A stretch of 55,882 nt of DNA from Vibrio sp. UCD-FRSSP16_30 (GCF_001676025.1 NZ_LZFW01000014.1:45206-101087); one strand, 5' to 3'; counted from the stretch's first letter, positions 35,694-46,463 are shown. Translations and numbers: made by a program. The notes: generated by a model from the sequence alone, not told the origin.

Positions 35694-35718
35694 TTAGGGC
35701 GCAATATTTGCGCCCTAA
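35694..35718 (+). terminator. Hairpin in the lldP-lldD spacer
   Basis: TTAGGGCGCAA and TTGCGCCCTAA form a perfect 11-bp stem with a 3-nt loop, 14 bp after the lldP stop. The downstream sequence ACTGTTTACT has only a weak T content, so partial termination or RNA protection is as likely as full termination. Confidence 0.6.
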
Positions 35719-35740
35719 ACTGTTTACTATCAGTCACTTT

Positions 35741-35782
35741 CTACAAGTCAGTTGCTACAAATAAGTGACTACAAGTAAGTAC
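35741..35782 (+). repeat. 14-bp tandem repeat in the lldP-lldD spacer
   Basis: Three consecutive 14-bp units: CTACAAGTCAGTTG (35741-35754), CTACAAATAAGTGA (35755-35768) and CTACAAGTAAGTAC (35769-35782). They lie between the hairpin and lldD. Confidence 0.75.
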
Positions 35783-35861
35783 CACCAACAAAAACAGAAC
35801 CACTAAAATAAAAGCCAATACAGCTTCACCTTTCAATCACGAAGACACGAGAACAATAATT

Positions 35862-37001
35862 ATGATCATTTCCTCTTCTACTGATTACCGCGCCGTTGCC
35901 AAGAAAAAGCTTCCTCCATTTCTATTTCACTACATTGATGGTGGCTCTTATGACGAGCGAACTTTAAAGCACAATACTCAAGATCTTGGTGAAGTGGCTC
36001 TCAAGCAGCGCGTATTAAGAAATATGTCTGACCTCAGTTTAGAGACTGAATTGTTTGGCGAAAAACTGGCGATGCCCATTGCGCTTGCCCCGGTTGGGCT
36101 GACCGGTATGTACGCTCGTCGCGGTGAAGTGCAAGCGGCCAAAGCGGCAGCAAACAAAGGCATTCCTTTTACCCTATCGACCGTTTCTGTATGCCCTATT
36201 GAAGAAGTCGCCCCTGCCATCGAACGTCCAATGTGGTTTCAGCTTTATGTACTAAAAGATCGCGGATTCATGCGCAATGTATTGGAGCGCGCTAAAGCCG
36301 CCGGCGTAACCACTTTAGTCTTTACCGTGGATATGCCCGTACCGGGGGCGCGTTATCGTGATATGCACTCAGGAATGAGCGGCCCTAATGCCAATATCCG
36401 CCGCATCTTACAATCGATGTGTCATCCAAGTTGGGCGTTAGATGTTGGCGTTTTAGGCAAGCCTCACGATCTGGGCAATATTTCAACCTATCGCGGTGAA
36501 CCCACTAAACTTGAAGATTATATCGGCTGGTTAGGCGCGAATTTTGACCCTTCGATTTCATGGAAGGATCTCGAGTGGATCCGCGATAGTTGGGACGGTT
36601 CTATGGTCATCAAAGGCATTCTTGATGAAAACGATGCCAAGGATGCGGTTCGATTTGGCGCAGATGGCATCGTGGTCTCTAACCACGGCGGCAGGCAATT
36701 AGATGGCGTGTTATCTACCGCCAAAGCATTACCTAGCATTGCCGATGCGGTGAAAGGTGACATTAAAATTCTTGCCGATTCTGGGATTCGCACCGGACTT
36801 GATGTGGTACGCATGCTGGCATTAGGCGCTGACTGTACGTTACTGGGGCGCTCTTTTGTTTACGCACTTGCCGCGCAAGGTGGCAAAGGGGTGGAGAACT
36901 TGCTTGATCTGTACGACAAAGAAATGCGCGTTGCCATGACCTTAACTGGAGCAAAATCCATCCAAGATCTATCCGCGGATTCGCTGATTAACCGCTTATA
37001 A
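35862..37001 (+). CDS. lldD: FMN-dependent L-lactate dehydrogenase LldD
   Basis: Membrane-associated flavoenzyme that oxidises L-lactate to pyruvate and passes electrons to quinone. 379 aa, close to E. coli LldD (396 aa). It opens with [20 protein letters not shown], the usual N-terminus. It has the alpha-hydroxy-acid oxidase signature [10 protein letters not shown], with catalytic His near residue 275, and the FMN-binding [20 protein letters not shown]. It lies between lldP and dld, with repeat-containing spacers on both sides. Confidence 0.95.
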   Translation: MIISSSTDYRAVAKKKLPPFLFHYIDGGSYDERTLKHNTQDLGEVALKQRVLRNMSDLSLETELFGEKLAMPIALAPVGLTGMYARRGEVQAAKAAANKGIPFTLSTVSVCPIEEVAPAIERPMWFQLYVLKDRGFMRNVLERAKAAGVTTLVFTVDMPVPGARYRDMHSGMSGPNANIRRILQSMCHPSWALDVGVLGKPHDLGNISTYRGEPTKLEDYIGWLGANFDPSISWKDLEWIRDSWDGSMVIKGILDENDAKDAVRFGADGIVVSNHGGRQLDGVLSTAKALPSIADAVKGDIKILADSGIRTGLDVVRMLALGADCTLLGRSFVYALAAQGGKGVENLLDLYDKEMRVAMTLTGAKSIQDLSADSLINRL

Positions 37002-37007
37002 ATTGCG

Positions 37008-37065
37008 AAAAAGCAGTACATAAAAAGTAATACATAAAAAAGCAATTCATAACAAAGCAATACAA
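37008..37065 (+). repeat. 14-15-bp tandem repeat in the lldD-dld spacer
   Basis: Four imperfect units: AAAAAGCAGTACAT (37008-37021), AAAAAGTAATACAT (37022-37035), AAAAAAGCAATTCAT (37036-37050) and AACAAAGCAATACAA (37051-37065). They make up most of the 104-bp spacer. Confidence 0.75.
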
Positions 37066-37105
37066 CATCATCAAACCGTAACCGTCATTCACTAGGAAGT
37101 ATTCA

Positions 37106-39946
37106 ATGACCAAGGCACTCTCAACAGCGACTTATCAACACCTTGAAACGCGATTGGCAGAAAAAATTGATGCTAAACGCATTATCACTCAACAAGCAAA
37201 ACGACTGGCTTACGGTACCGATGCCAGTTTTTATCGATTGGTTCCCAAAATCGTGTTACGACTTAAAAACCTAGATGAAGTGACTTTTGCGATCAATAGC
37301 TGTCGAGAGTTCGGCATTCACTGCACCTTTCGCGCCGCAGGCACCAGTCTCTCAGGACAAGCTCTGTCAGACTCGGTATTAATCACCTTAACCGATGACT
37401 GGCGACAGCATGAAATTATCGATGGAGGCAATAAAATCGTGTTGCAACCGGGCGTTATCGGCGCTGATGCCAATAAATACCTCGCCCCTTATCAGCGTAA
37501 AATCGGCCCTGATCCTGCGTCCATCAATACTTGTAAAATCGGAGGGATTGCCGCCAACAATGCCAGTGGTATGTGTTGTGGTACCGCGCACAACTCCTAT
37601 AAAACCGTGGATAGCATGAAGCTTGTGTTTAGCGATGGCACGCACCTTGATACCAGTTCAAAAGAGAGTATTGCTGAGTTTATTGCTACTAAACCAGAGC
37701 TGATTGAAGGCATCCAAGCCTTGTGTGAAAGCGTGCGAGATAACCCAGCCCTTGCTGAGAAAATCAGACACAAATATCGTTTAAAAAACACCACTGGCTA
37801 TGCGTTAAATGCCTTGGTGGATTATCACGACCCTATCGATGTAATTCAACATTTGATGGTGGGTTCTGAAGGCACACTCGGCTTTATTGCTGAGATCACT
37901 TATAACACCGTGATTGAACACGCCAATAAAGCCTCCGCGTTGTTGGTCTTTTCAACCATTGAAGAAGCAAGCCTTGCAGTTACCACCCTCTCAAAACTGC
38001 CGGTTGCAGCTGTGGAGTTAATGGATGGACGCGCGCTACGATCGGTTGCCGATAAAGATGGCATGCCAGCGTTCATCAAAGATCTCGACCTTGATGCAAC
38101 GGCTATCTTGATTGAATCACACGCCAGTAGCCAAGCTCAGCTTGATGCTCAATGTGCCACGGTCATGCAAACGCTGGCTGATTACACCATTACTCAATCC
38201 ATTGCATTCACCAGTGAAGCCAAAATGGTGGCAACGCTGTGGGGCATTCGCAAAGGGATGTTTCCTGCGGTTGGCGCGGTGCGTGAAGTGGGCACAACCG
38301 TCATCATTGAAGATGTGGCGTTCCCTGTCGAAAATCTCGCCAATGGCATTCGCGATCTGCAAGGGTTGTTTGATAAATATCAGTACAGTGAAGCGATTAT
38401 TTTTGGGCACGCACTGGAAGGCAACCTGCACTTTGTGTTTACTCAAGGCTTTGATAAACCATCCGAAGTTGAGCGATACGGCAACTTCATGGATGACGTG
38501 GCCGAATTGGTCGCGGTTAAATACCAAGGCTCATTAAAAGCGGAACACGGCACAGGGCGTAATATGGCGCCGTATGTGGAGCTTGAATGGGGGCAAGAAG
38601 GCTACGCCTTAATGCAACAAATCAAAGCCTTGTTTGATCCGCAAGGTCTGTTTAACCCCGGCGTTATCATTAATGATAACCCGCATTCGCACATTGAAAA
38701 CTTAAAGCCGATGCCTGCGGCAGATCCTATTGTCGATCGCTGTATTGAGTGTGGCTTTTGTGAGCCAGTCTGCCCATCAAGAACCTTAACCTTATCCCCT
38801 AGACAAAGAATTGTATTGTACCGAGAGTTGCAACGCAGAAAAAATGCAGGCGAAACCATCGAAGCCTCGGAGCTTGAGAAAACCTTTAACTATCAAGGTA
38901 TTGACACCTGCGCCGCTACAGGCTTATGTGCTGAGCGATGCCCTGTCGGCATTAACACTGGCGATTTGGTTAAGCAGCTGCGCACCGCCAAGTATCAAAA
39001 ATTCACTCCGATTGCCAAATGGACCGCCGATCATTTTGCAAGCACAGCAAAGCTTGCCAAAACCGGACTTAAAATCAATCAATCGGCCATAAAAATCACC
39101 AGTGAAAAAACCGTTGGCAAACTGGTTAATGGCGTGCGTTCTATCACCAAACAGGCAACGCCAATTTGGCTAAAAGAATACCCGCAAGCCAATAACTTTG
39201 ATGTAGAGAAAGAGACACAAAAGCGCGCTTTTACCGCAGATAAAAAAGTGGTGTATATGCCTTCGTGCGCCAGTCGTAATATGGGACAGCAAAACGACGC
39301 CCAAGACCAAAGACCGCTTACCGAAGTCACTCTTTCACTGCTAGATAAAGCAGGCTTTGAAGTAATTATTCCTAAACAGTTAAACGAGCAGTGCTGCGGT
39401 ATGCCTTATGACAGCAAAGGGATGAACGATATTGCCTCATCAAAGGCCAACCAGTTAGAGGCCGTGTTATGGCAAGCCACTGAACAAGGCAAATATCCCG
39501 TACTGATGGATACCAGCCCTTGTGCTAAACGCAGCATTGAGCAATTTACTCAGCCTCTTGAAATACTGGAGCCGGCGGGATTTGCCCAGCAGTACTTGCT
39601 AGAGCATTTGGCCGTCACGCCACTCGATGAGCCTGTGATGCTGCACGTGACTTGCAGCTCCAGACGCATGGGGCTAGAACAAACCATGTTAACCCTTGCC
39701 AATGCCTGTACATCAAAGGTGATTATACCTGAGCATATTCAATGTTGTGGCTGGGCGGGTGATAAAGGCTTTACCACACCAGAGCTTAATGAAGCAGCGG
39801 TACACCCTTTAAAAGAGCAAGTACCAAGTGATTGCAGTCGCGGCTTTAGTAACAGTAAAACCTGTGAAATTGGTCTGTCTCATCACAGCGGAATACCGTA
39901 TCAATCGATTTTGTATTTGCTTGATGAAGTGTCACAGGCAAAATAG
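37106..39946 (+). CDS. FAD/Fe-S quinone-linked D-lactate dehydrogenase (Dld-II type)
   Basis: The 946-aa oxidoreductase fuses several parts. An FAD-binding type 4 domain comes first (FRAAGTSLSGQALSDSVLIT, KIGGIAANNASGMCCGT, then GSEGTLGFIAEI), followed by the FAD-oxidase C-terminal domain (GHALEGNLHFV, EHGTGRNMAPYVELEWG). Two 4Fe-4S motifs are CIECGFCEPVCP (about 546-557) and CAATGLCAERCP (about 602-613). Two CCG domains are QCCGMPYDSKG (about 762) and QCCGWAGDKG (about 880). It belongs to the large bacterial D-lactate dehydrogenases (Dld-II), consistent with the lldP-lldD context, so the operon would use both isomers. Confidence 0.9.
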   Translation: MTKALSTATYQHLETRLAEKIDAKRIITQQAKRLAYGTDASFYRLVPKIVLRLKNLDEVTFAINSCREFGIHCTFRAAGTSLSGQALSDSVLITLTDDWRQHEIIDGGNKIVLQPGVIGADANKYLAPYQRKIGPDPASINTCKIGGIAANNASGMCCGTAHNSYKTVDSMKLVFSDGTHLDTSSKESIAEFIATKPELIEGIQALCESVRDNPALAEKIRHKYRLKNTTGYALNALVDYHDPIDVIQHLMVGSEGTLGFIAEITYNTVIEHANKASALLVFSTIEEASLAVTTLSKLPVAAVELMDGRALRSVADKDGMPAFIKDLDLDATAILIESHASSQAQLDAQCATVMQTLADYTITQSIAFTSEAKMVATLWGIRKGMFPAVGAVREVGTTVIIEDVAFPVENLANGIRDLQGLFDKYQYSEAIIFGHALEGNLHFVFTQGFDKPSEVERYGNFMDDVAELVAVKYQGSLKAEHGTGRNMAPYVELEWGQEGYALMQQIKALFDPQGLFNPGVIINDNPHSHIENLKPMPAADPIVDRCIECGFCEPVCPSRTLTLSPRQRIVLYRELQRRKNAGETIEASELEKTFNYQGIDTCAATGLCAERCPVGINTGDLVKQLRTAKYQKFTPIAKWTADHFASTAKLAKTGLKINQSAIKITSEKTVGKLVNGVRSITKQATPIWLKEYPQANNFDVEKETQKRAFTADKKVVYMPSCASRNMGQQNDAQDQRPLTEVTLSLLDKAGFEVIIPKQLNEQCCGMPYDSKGMNDIASSKANQLEAVLWQATEQGKYPVLMDTSPCAKRSIEQFTQPLEILEPAGFAQQYLLEHLAVTPLDEPVMLHVTCSSRRMGLEQTMLTLANACTSKVIIPEHIQCCGWAGDKGFTTPELNEAAVHPLKEQVPSDCSRGFSNSKTCEIGLSHHSGIPYQSILYLLDEVSQAK

Positions 39947-39975
39947 CTTTCTCTTCATAGAGAAGAAACCCTAAT

Positions 39976-40012
39976 AAAAAAGGGTCATACCGTAACGTAT
40001 GACCCTTTTTTT
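39976..40012. terminator. Bidirectional terminator between dld and the RND operon
   Basis: GGGTCATAC (39982-39990) and GTATGACCC (39997-40005) form a perfect 9-bp stem, with an A run before and a T run after. It can serve both the lactate operon (+) and the RND pump operon (-). Confidence 0.93.
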
Positions 40013-40039
40013 ACTTTAGACAATAATTACACAGCAGTA

Positions 40040-43000
40040 TTATTCGTCATCAAGATCCACCAGCTTAGTGCTACCGCCGTGGGCTTTTTCTCGCAGCTTT
40101 TGAATCATGGCGTAGAAGCCCGGAATCAATAACGTACCAGCAAGTAGCACACATAACAGGCCACCAATCAGAGAAATACCCAGTGAGTTTTGACTAATAT
40201 TGCCCGCGCCACTGGCAAATACCAACGGGAAAATACCTAAGATAAAGGACCATGAGGTCATGTTCACCGCTCTAAATCGTAGTATTCCGCCCATTACTGC
40301 CGCTTTGTCGATTTCTAGGTTATTTTGTTCGCGCTCATTCTTGGCAAATTCAACAATCAAGATTGCATTCTTTGCCGCCAACGCTATGAGCAGAACTAAT
40401 CCTATCTGCGCATATAAGTTAAGGGGGATCCCTGCCAAATTCAGCGCAATAAATGAGCCTAATGTGGCCACTGGCACCACTAAAATAATCGCAATCGGAA
40501 TGGTCCAACTCTCATACTGCGCCACCATAAACAGGTAGATAAAGATCAGAGCCAAGGCAAATGCGTAGATAGCCTGATTACCTGCCAGCTTTTCTTGGTA
40601 AGCCATACCTGTCCATTCGTATTGATAGCCTTGAGGCAGCATTTCACCTGCCACGCGCTCCATTGCTTCAATGGCGTCACCACTGGAGAAACCCGGAGCA
40701 GGTTGTCCTTGGATCACCGCCGAGCGATACATGTTATAACGCCACGCCACATCAGGCTCAAATACTTGCTCGTAGGTAATCAAAGTGCTCAATGGCACCA
40801 TCACCCCGTCCTGACTGCGAACAAAGAATCGCCCTAAATCATCCATAGATGAACGATACTTGCCATCCGCTTGCATAGTAACGCGAAAGTTCTTACCCAA
40901 CATGGTGAAATCATTGACGTACATTGAGCCTAAATTGCCCTGCAACGTTTGGAAAATATCCGTTAGAGAGATCCCTAATTGCTTAGCTTTATTGCGGTCA
41001 ATATCCACGTAATAATGAGGGACATTGGCGCGAAATGTACTAAACGTGTGAGCAATTTCTGGCTGCTTATTGGCCTCAGTGATCACATCATTCATAAGCT
41101 GAGCTAAATCACTGCGACTGCGCCCTAGCGTATCTTCTAGAACAAATTCAAAGCCTGATGCAGAGCCCATACCCGGCACTGCCGGAGGCCCCAATGCAAA
41201 CACTACCGCATCAGGGATCTGCGCTCTAGATTTGGCATTAATCCGCCCAGAGATTGCAAATGATGAATGATCACCTTCTAAAGCAGTACGTTCATCCCAC
41301 GGTTTTAGCTTAATAAACAGTGATGCACCGTTAGATGCAGCCGCTCCAGTCATAAAGGCATAACCTGTCGCAACCGTTATCCCTTCCACGCCCGGCTCTT
41401 GCTCAAACAGCTCAACCAGATCCTCAACCACTACTTCGGTACGTGATAATGATGCAGAATCGGGTAGCTGAACGTTAACCAACAAAATACCTTTATCTTC
41501 TTGAGGCACAAACGCTGTTGAGGTGGTTTTGCCAAGATAAGTGACTGCGGCAACCGCCACCATAAAGAAGATGACCAGCAAAATGCCTTTTCTTACTAAA
41601 AACCCCGCCAATCGCCCATAACCCGCGGTCACTTTATCCAAACCTTTATTAAAGGCTTTAAACCAACTTGCGGTATTGCCACCACCTTTCTTTAGCACCA
41701 ACGAACACAGCGCAGGCGATAGCGTTAACGCGTTAATTGATGAAATCACCACCGAAATACAAATGGTCAAGGCAAACTGGCGATACATGATGCCGGTAAT
41801 GCCGGGGAGCATAGAAACAGGCAGAAATACCGCTAGTAAAACCAAAGTGGAAGTCACAATGGGGCCAGTCACCTCTTTCATCGCCTTTAAGGTCGCTTTG
41901 CGCGGTGATAAAGAGGGATCTTTTGCCATGGTGGTATCGACATTTTCAATCACCAAAATGGCATCATCCACCACAATACCGATGGCTAGAATCAGACCAA
42001 ACAAAGTCACTGTATTGATGGTAAATCCGGTCATTTGCATCACCGCAAACGTACCAATCAATGACACCGGAATCGCCACCACAGGAATCAAAGTCGCGCG
42101 CGCACTGCCAAGGAATAAATAGGTGACGGCGATAACCAATAAAATGGCTTCAATTAGAGTTTTGATTACCCCTTTTATCGACTCTTCCACAAATAAGGTG
42201 GTGTCATAACTGCTCTCATAGGCCATGCCATCTGGGAAGTTAACACTCATGTTATCCAGCGTTTGCATCACTAATTCGCCGCTTTCTAAGGCGTTAGCAT
42301 CCGACTGCAAGCTAAGAATCACAATTGAGGCATCTTCACCGCGAAACTGCCCTGTTCCATCGTAAAACTTTTTGCCTAACTCAACACGAGCCACATCCTT
42401 TAGATACACCGCTGAACCATTATGATTCGCGCGCAGCATGACGTTTTCAAACTCTTCAACGCTTGCTAAGCGCCCTTTAGTCACAAGATTAAAGGTAACA
42501 TCTGTGGCTTCGTCATAAGGGGGAGCGCCCACTTTACCTGCCGCCACTTGAATGTTTTGTTCAGACAATGCGCCATATACATCCGAGGTCGTCAGACCAA
42601 GGCTTGCTAGCTTTTCAGGATCGAGCCAAACACGCATGGCAAACTCGCCGCCGCCGATGACGTTGACTTCACTGATGCCCTTCACTCGGGTCAATTGGTC
42701 TTTGATATTTAAGTTGACGTAGTTAACTAAGAACTGATCATCATATCGACCATCAGGCGCATAAAAGTTCAGCACCATGAGCATATCTGGAGAGCGTTTT
42801 TTTACCGTGACTCCCACTGTGCGCACTTCTGGAGGAAGCTTAGATTCTATTTGCGTGACTCGGTTTTGTACGTTCACCTGCGCCATGTCAGGATCAGTGC
42901 CAACATCAAAGGTCACATTCAAGTTATAAGAACCGTCATTCGCACTTTTAGAGGACATGTAAATCATGCCTTCTACGCCATTAACCGAGGTTTCTATTGG

Positions 43001-43192
43001 GTCTGCGATTGCTTGTTCAACGGTTTCCGCACTTGCGCCCGTGTAGTAAGCGGTCACACTCACCGAAGGTGGGCTAATTCTTGGGTATTCTGAGACAGGC
43101 AAAACCGCCAATGAAATGGCGCCCGCAAGGGTTAGAATAATAGAGATAACCAGCGCAAATTTAGGGCGCTGGATAAAAAATCGACTCAACAT
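40040..43192 (-). CDS. RND multidrug efflux transporter (AcrB/MexB family)
   Basis: The 1050-aa inner-membrane proton-driven pump opens with [20 protein letters not shown]. It has the TM4 motif [14 protein letters not shown] with the proton-relay Asp pair (near D407-D408), and the conserved [36 protein letters not shown] and [20 protein letters not shown]. It has the 12-TM architecture with two large periplasmic loops. It follows its adaptor gene by 1 nt. The outer-membrane channel and any regulator are not encoded here, and substrates cannot be told from sequence. Confidence 0.94.
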   Translation of the reverse strand: MLSRFFIQRPKFALVISIILTLAGAISLAVLPVSEYPRISPPSVSVTAYYTGASAETVEQAIADPIETSVNGVEGMIYMSSKSANDGSYNLNVTFDVGTDPDMAQVNVQNRVTQIESKLPPEVRTVGVTVKKRSPDMLMVLNFYAPDGRYDDQFLVNYVNLNIKDQLTRVKGISEVNVIGGGEFAMRVWLDPEKLASLGLTTSDVYGALSEQNIQVAAGKVGAPPYDEATDVTFNLVTKGRLASVEEFENVMLRANHNGSAVYLKDVARVELGKKFYDGTGQFRGEDASIVILSLQSDANALESGELVMQTLDNMSVNFPDGMAYESSYDTTLFVEESIKGVIKTLIEAILLVIAVTYLFLGSARATLIPVVAIPVSLIGTFAVMQMTGFTINTVTLFGLILAIGIVVDDAILVIENVDTTMAKDPSLSPRKATLKAMKEVTGPIVTSTLVLLAVFLPVSMLPGITGIMYRQFALTICISVVISSINALTLSPALCSLVLKKGGGNTASWFKAFNKGLDKVTAGYGRLAGFLVRKGILLVIFFMVAVAAVTYLGKTTSTAFVPQEDKGILLVNVQLPDSASLSRTEVVVEDLVELFEQEPGVEGITVATGYAFMTGAAASNGASLFIKLKPWDERTALEGDHSSFAISGRINAKSRAQIPDAVVFALGPPAVPGMGSASGFEFVLEDTLGRSRSDLAQLMNDVITEANKQPEIAHTFSTFRANVPHYYVDIDRNKAKQLGISLTDIFQTLQGNLGSMYVNDFTMLGKNFRVTMQADGKYRSSMDDLGRFFVRSQDGVMVPLSTLITYEQVFEPDVAWRYNMYRSAVIQGQPAPGFSSGDAIEAMERVAGEMLPQGYQYEWTGMAYQEKLAGNQAIYAFALALIFIYLFMVAQYESWTIPIAIILVVPVATLGSFIALNLAGIPLNLYAQIGLVLLIALAAKNAILIVEFAKNEREQNNLEIDKAAVMGGILRFRAVNMTSWSFILGIFPLVFASGAGNISQNSLGISLIGGLLCVLLAGTLLIPGFYAMIQKLREKAHGGSTKLVDLDDE

Positions 43193-43193
43193 A

Positions 43194-44339
43194 TTATTGC
43201 TCCGACTCTTTTATTTTGCTATCAACTTTAGCTGATGCAACTTGCACCGCGATACCATTACGAACGCGTTGCAAACCGCCAACAATGATCTGGTCGTCCT
43301 TAGACAGACCTGTTTTCACGATAACGCCAGAGGCGGTTTGAACGCCCAACTCCACATTACGTCGCTCGGCAATATTGCCATCGGTTTTTAGCATCACAAA
43401 GTCCCCAGCAATATCGGTTTGCACCGCACGTCGCGGAATGACTACCGCAGGCTGAGTTTGCGCGGAAGCAATCACCAAGTTAATGTGCTGCCCCGGTAAA
43501 AGCGTATGCTCGGTGTTGGGCACTAAACTGCGCACCGCTAATGTGCCAGTGGTTAAGTCGATGCGATTGCCGACAAAATCTAAGCGACCTTTATAGGGAT
43601 GCTGCTGACCGTTCTCTAGCATCACCGATACTTCGACTTCACCGTTATTGGATTCACCATCGCCTTCGTATTGATCAAAACCAAATTGTAAACGCTCTCG
43701 TTCACTGAGCTGAAACGAAGCATGTACTGGGTCTAAACTGACCAAGGTGGTTAAAGTGCCCGATGAAGGAGAAAGCAAATCACCAGTACTGACTTTAGTA
43801 TCGGAAATTCGGCCACTAAAAGGGGCGGTGATTTTGGTGTATGACAGGTTAACTTGCGCTAATAACAGTTCGGCATTTGCCGCTTCAAGTTGCGCTGAGG
43901 CAGCCAATTTTTCCGCTTGCTTACTGTCGTATTCCGACTGAGAAATACTGCCCTTTGGCAACAGGTTTTTCGCACGTTTATAATCATTTTCGGCGCGTTT
44001 TAATAGCGCAGATGCTTGAGCAACCGATGCTTTGGCACTGGCTACTTGCGCTTTAAATGAAGACGGTTCAATGGTGTAGAGCAACTGTCCTTTTTCGACT
44101 ATTTGCCCTTCTTTAAAATGGCGTTGCTTTAAGTAGCCTGTGACTTGAGCGGTAATATCAACATCTTCAATCGCTTCTATGCGACCTACATAAGATTTGC
44201 TGGGTTGATGAGAAATAACGGTAGCAGGCTCAACCACCACCGTTGGAGCCTCGCCACCACGCTGTGTTTTTTTTGCTTCGCCACAACCTACTAAAAAGAA
44301 GGCACTCATTAAGCTCACTGCCAGTAAAGATTTTTTCAT
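43194..44339 (-). CDS. RND efflux membrane fusion protein (AcrA/MexE-like)
   Basis: The 381-aa periplasmic adaptor is a lipoprotein: [10 protein letters not shown] gives a lipobox with Cys19. A lipoyl domain is split as [20 protein letters not shown] and [20 protein letters not shown], with an alpha-hairpin between ([20 protein letters not shown]). Beta-barrel and membrane-proximal domains follow. It ends 1 nt before the pump gene. Confidence 0.93.
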   Translation of the reverse strand: MKKSLLAVSLMSAFFLVGCGEAKKTQRGGEAPTVVVEPATVISHQPSKSYVGRIEAIEDVDITAQVTGYLKQRHFKEGQIVEKGQLLYTIEPSSFKAQVASAKASVAQASALLKRAENDYKRAKNLLPKGSISQSEYDSKQAEKLAASAQLEAANAELLLAQVNLSYTKITAPFSGRISDTKVSTGDLLSPSSGTLTTLVSLDPVHASFQLSERERLQFGFDQYEGDGESNNGEVEVSVMLENGQQHPYKGRLDFVGNRIDLTTGTLAVRSLVPNTEHTLLPGQHINLVIASAQTQPAVVIPRRAVQTDIAGDFVMLKTDGNIAERRNVELGVQTASGVIVKTGLSKDDQIIVGGLQRVRNGIAVQVASAKVDSKIKESEQ

Positions 44340-44363
44340 TGAACAACCTTTGTTAAACCAATG

Positions 44364-44394
44364 ATACCAATCATTTGCTTACTACGATTGGTAT
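44364..44394. repeat. Extragenic palindrome ATACCAATC / GATTGGTAT
   Basis: ATACCAATC (44364-44372) and GATTGGTAT (44386-44394) are perfect 9-bp inverted arms upstream of the RND operon. The same arms are recognisable in the dctP-dctQ hairpin (CCAATCTC...GAGATTGGTAT, 30933-30973). Either a repeated palindrome family or a coincidence of similar operators. Confidence 0.55.
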
Positions 44395-44589
44395 AACCAC
44401 TCAATATCGAACAGCGTTCGTACATATCAAGATGATGAATAGTCAGGCAGTGTATTCTTGAAAAACGCAGAGATTAACCACACAAATGTAAGCAATCATT
44501 AAGCGTGTAGTTGCATGTGAAAATCGTCAGATCTTTTTAGAAAAATAAAAGCTAAAAAACTATAAAAATTACGCTCCAGTCGTTTTAAA

Positions 44590-45495
44590 TCAGTCGATTT
44601 GTAGCTCTTTAACCAGATCTAGCCACTCTTTCACCTCCTCTCTGAAATGCTGCTTTTGCTCATCAGAAATAGTGGCAAGTAGCTTTACAATGCTTTGATT
44701 GGCTAATTCTCGGTTGATTTTCAATCTATTAGTCAGCTCGGTTGGGTAGCCATTTTCTGGATGGTTAACAAGGGCGGTTAACTCTTGTTGATAAAAGAAG
44801 GGATTATCTCGGCGCACAAATAAGGTCTTAATTCGATCGCGAGTAGTGATTCGATACAGTGCCCACAGCTGATCGTTTCTTTGTATATTATTGACCCATT
44901 GCTCGACGATGCTTTTTTGTTCTATGGAAATAGTTCCCAGCCAGCGACGCAAAATTTTCTCAATTCGCTCGACATATTGGGCTCGAACCTGTGCCTCTGT
45001 CCTTTGAGAATATTTTTTAGTGAGCTCTTCATGTTGCCGCGTCAAATTTCCAACAAACTCATCAATTTGGGCTTGATTCATAGATCGAGAAACTAAATAT
45101 ACGTCCGAAGTGGCCTTTTGGGTAAAGCGAGAAATATGCCCGCGGAAGGTCAGTTGCTGTGCATCTAGAAAAGCCATATCGACTGTTGATAAGTCCGTAT
45201 CATACAAACTTTGCAGCTGCGCTTGATAATGAGGAAGCTCTTGCGAGCGGTGCCATGTTGCCAACTGTTGCAGTTGGAATTCGAGGATTTCTTCTTGCTC
45301 AGAGTTTAACGTAACATAATCATCAACGTACTCAAGGATGACCCAATCGATATTCTTGTACATTAACTTGGCAGTGCACGCCGTTAATGCCAACAATAAT
45401 CCACCAACTAATACTCCTTTAACTAATATCCCTTTAACTAACACTCCTTTAAAAAGGTTAGCTCGCCTGATTAAACCTATCTTACTTTCCAACAT
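44590..45495 (-). CDS. DUF6279-like lipoprotein of unknown function
   Basis: The roughly 301-aa protein has a signal peptide ending in LLLALTAC, so a lipobox Cys follows TA. The mature part resembles DUF6279 proteins (KLMYKNIDWVILEYVDDYVT, then LNSEQEEILEFQLQQLATWH), helical and charged with conserved Trp and Arg residues (RRWLGTISIEQ). I choose ATG 45495, which has AGGA 9 nt upstream; a TTG at 45516 would start inside a hairpin. The signal region is lengthened by a 15-bp tandem repeat encoding roughly GVLVKGILVKGVLVGG. Function unknown. Confidence 0.75.
   Translation of the reverse strand: MLESKIGLIRRANLFKGVLVKGILVKGVLVGGLLLALTACTAKLMYKNIDWVILEYVDDYVTLNSEQEEILEFQLQQLATWHRSQELPHYQAQLQSLYDTDLSTVDMAFLDAQQLTFRGHISRFTQKATSDVYLVSRSMNQAQIDEFVGNLTRQHEELTKKYSQRTEAQVRAQYVERIEKILRRWLGTISIEQKSIVEQWVNNIQRNDQLWALYRITTRDRIKTLFVRRDNPFFYQQELTALVNHPENGYPTELTNRLKINRELANQSIVKLLATISDEQKQHFREEVKEWLDLVKELQID
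45401..45452 (-). repeat. 15-bp tandem repeat inside the lipoprotein signal peptide
   Basis: Units CCTTTAACTAATATC (45416-45430) and CCTTTAACTAACACT (45431-45445) differ at three sites. A weaker copy (45401-45415) and a partial one (45446-45452) flank them. In-frame, the repeat adds five residues per copy to the hydrophobic core of the signal peptide. Confidence 0.8.
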
Positions 45496-45515
45496 AGTTG
45501 AGAATCCTAGGGACA

Positions 45516-45537
45516 AGGCCCCAGAAATCCAGGGCCT
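45516..45537. terminator. Hairpin between the aldo-keto reductase and lipoprotein genes
   Basis: AGGCCC (45516-45521) and GGGCCT (45532-45537) can pair around a 10-nt loop, with ATTTTTA on the plus side. Its polarity fits a plus-strand transcript best, yet both flanking genes are on the minus strand, so its role is unclear. Confidence 0.35.
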
Positions 45538-45554
45538 ATTTTTATCAGCTCATT

Positions 45555-46463
45555 TTATGGCACGCCATGACCTTTAGAGGCAACCCACACTCGATACCAT
45601 TGCTCGTTAGTTAATGATAGCTCAAGCGCCTGCACAGCCGACTGTACGCGCTCAATATTACCAGAACCAATAATTGGCAAAGGCAGACAAGGTAACTTGC
45701 GTACCCATGCATAGATCACTTGATCAATGCTGGTTGCGCCAATTTCTTGTTTAATCGCCTCTAGTTCTTCTCTCACTCGAGACACTTGTTCATTATCACC
45801 ATGAAAAATAGCGCCACCCGCAAGGCAAGACCATGCCATAGGCCGAGTGCGCAGAGTTTGCATGAGATCTAACGTACCATCATCAACAGCCGCAAAGTTA
45901 AGCGGATTAATCTCAACCTGATTGGTCACAAGAGGTGAATCTAAGCGTGATTGAAGCAGTTCAAAGCCACGAGGGGTAAAGTTAGATACGCCAAAATGTG
46001 ACACTTTGCCAGATGCTTTTAAGCTTGCAAATGCATCGGACACTTCATCAGCATTCATTAAAGCATCGGCGCGATGCAGTAATAACACATCAATATTATC
46101 AACTTGTAAGTTACGCAGTGAATTTTCCACCGAGGCAATAATATGCTGTTTCGACGAGTCATAATGATTCACTTTACGCTGAGGGTTTTTATCCCCACAC
46201 AGCATAATGTTGCACTTAGTCACTATCTCAATTTGATGGCGAAGACTTTTATCCAATGCCAGCGCTTCACCAAATAAACGTTCGCACTCATAACCGCCAT
46301 AAATGTCCGCATGGTCGACCGTCGTGACACCTAATTCAATGTGCTTTTGCATAAATGAAAGGCGCTGACTGGCCGTCATGCCCCACTCTGCTACGCGCCA
46401 ATACCCCTGAATCAATTCAGATAAATCAGGGCCATTTTTTACCAAGGATACTTTGTTCACCAT
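45555..46463 (-). CDS. Aldo-keto reductase, YdhF-like
   Basis: NADPH-dependent oxidoreductase of about 302 aa. Family landmarks are GYWRVAEWGMTASQRLSFMQ, GVTTVDHADIYGGYECERLF with the catalytic Asp and Tyr, the Lys in EIVTKCNIML, and the His in DVLLLHRADALMN. The YdhF subfamily of E. coli has the same opening and size. ATG 46463 has GGAG 7 nt upstream; the TTG at 46475 is less likely. The substrate is unknown. Confidence 0.87.
   Translation of the reverse strand: MVNKVSLVKNGPDLSELIQGYWRVAEWGMTASQRLSFMQKHIELGVTTVDHADIYGGYECERLFGEALALDKSLRHQIEIVTKCNIMLCGDKNPQRKVNHYDSSKQHIIASVENSLRNLQVDNIDVLLLHRADALMNADEVSDAFASLKASGKVSHFGVSNFTPRGFELLQSRLDSPLVTNQVEINPLNFAAVDDGTLDLMQTLRTRPMAWSCLAGGAIFHGDNEQVSRVREELEAIKQEIGATSIDQVIYAWVRKLPCLPLPIIGSGNIERVQSAVQALELSLTNEQWYRVWVASKGHGVP

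Noticed and set aside
38112..38537. Overlapping frames within dld (plus 38112-38537 and minus 38117-38527)
   Set aside because: Both lie within the conserved flavin domain of a clear 946-aa enzyme and show no independent features.
45496..45516. TTG start for the DUF6279 lipoprotein at 45516
   Set aside because: It falls in a hairpin; ATG 45495 has a Shine-Dalgarno at reasonable spacing.
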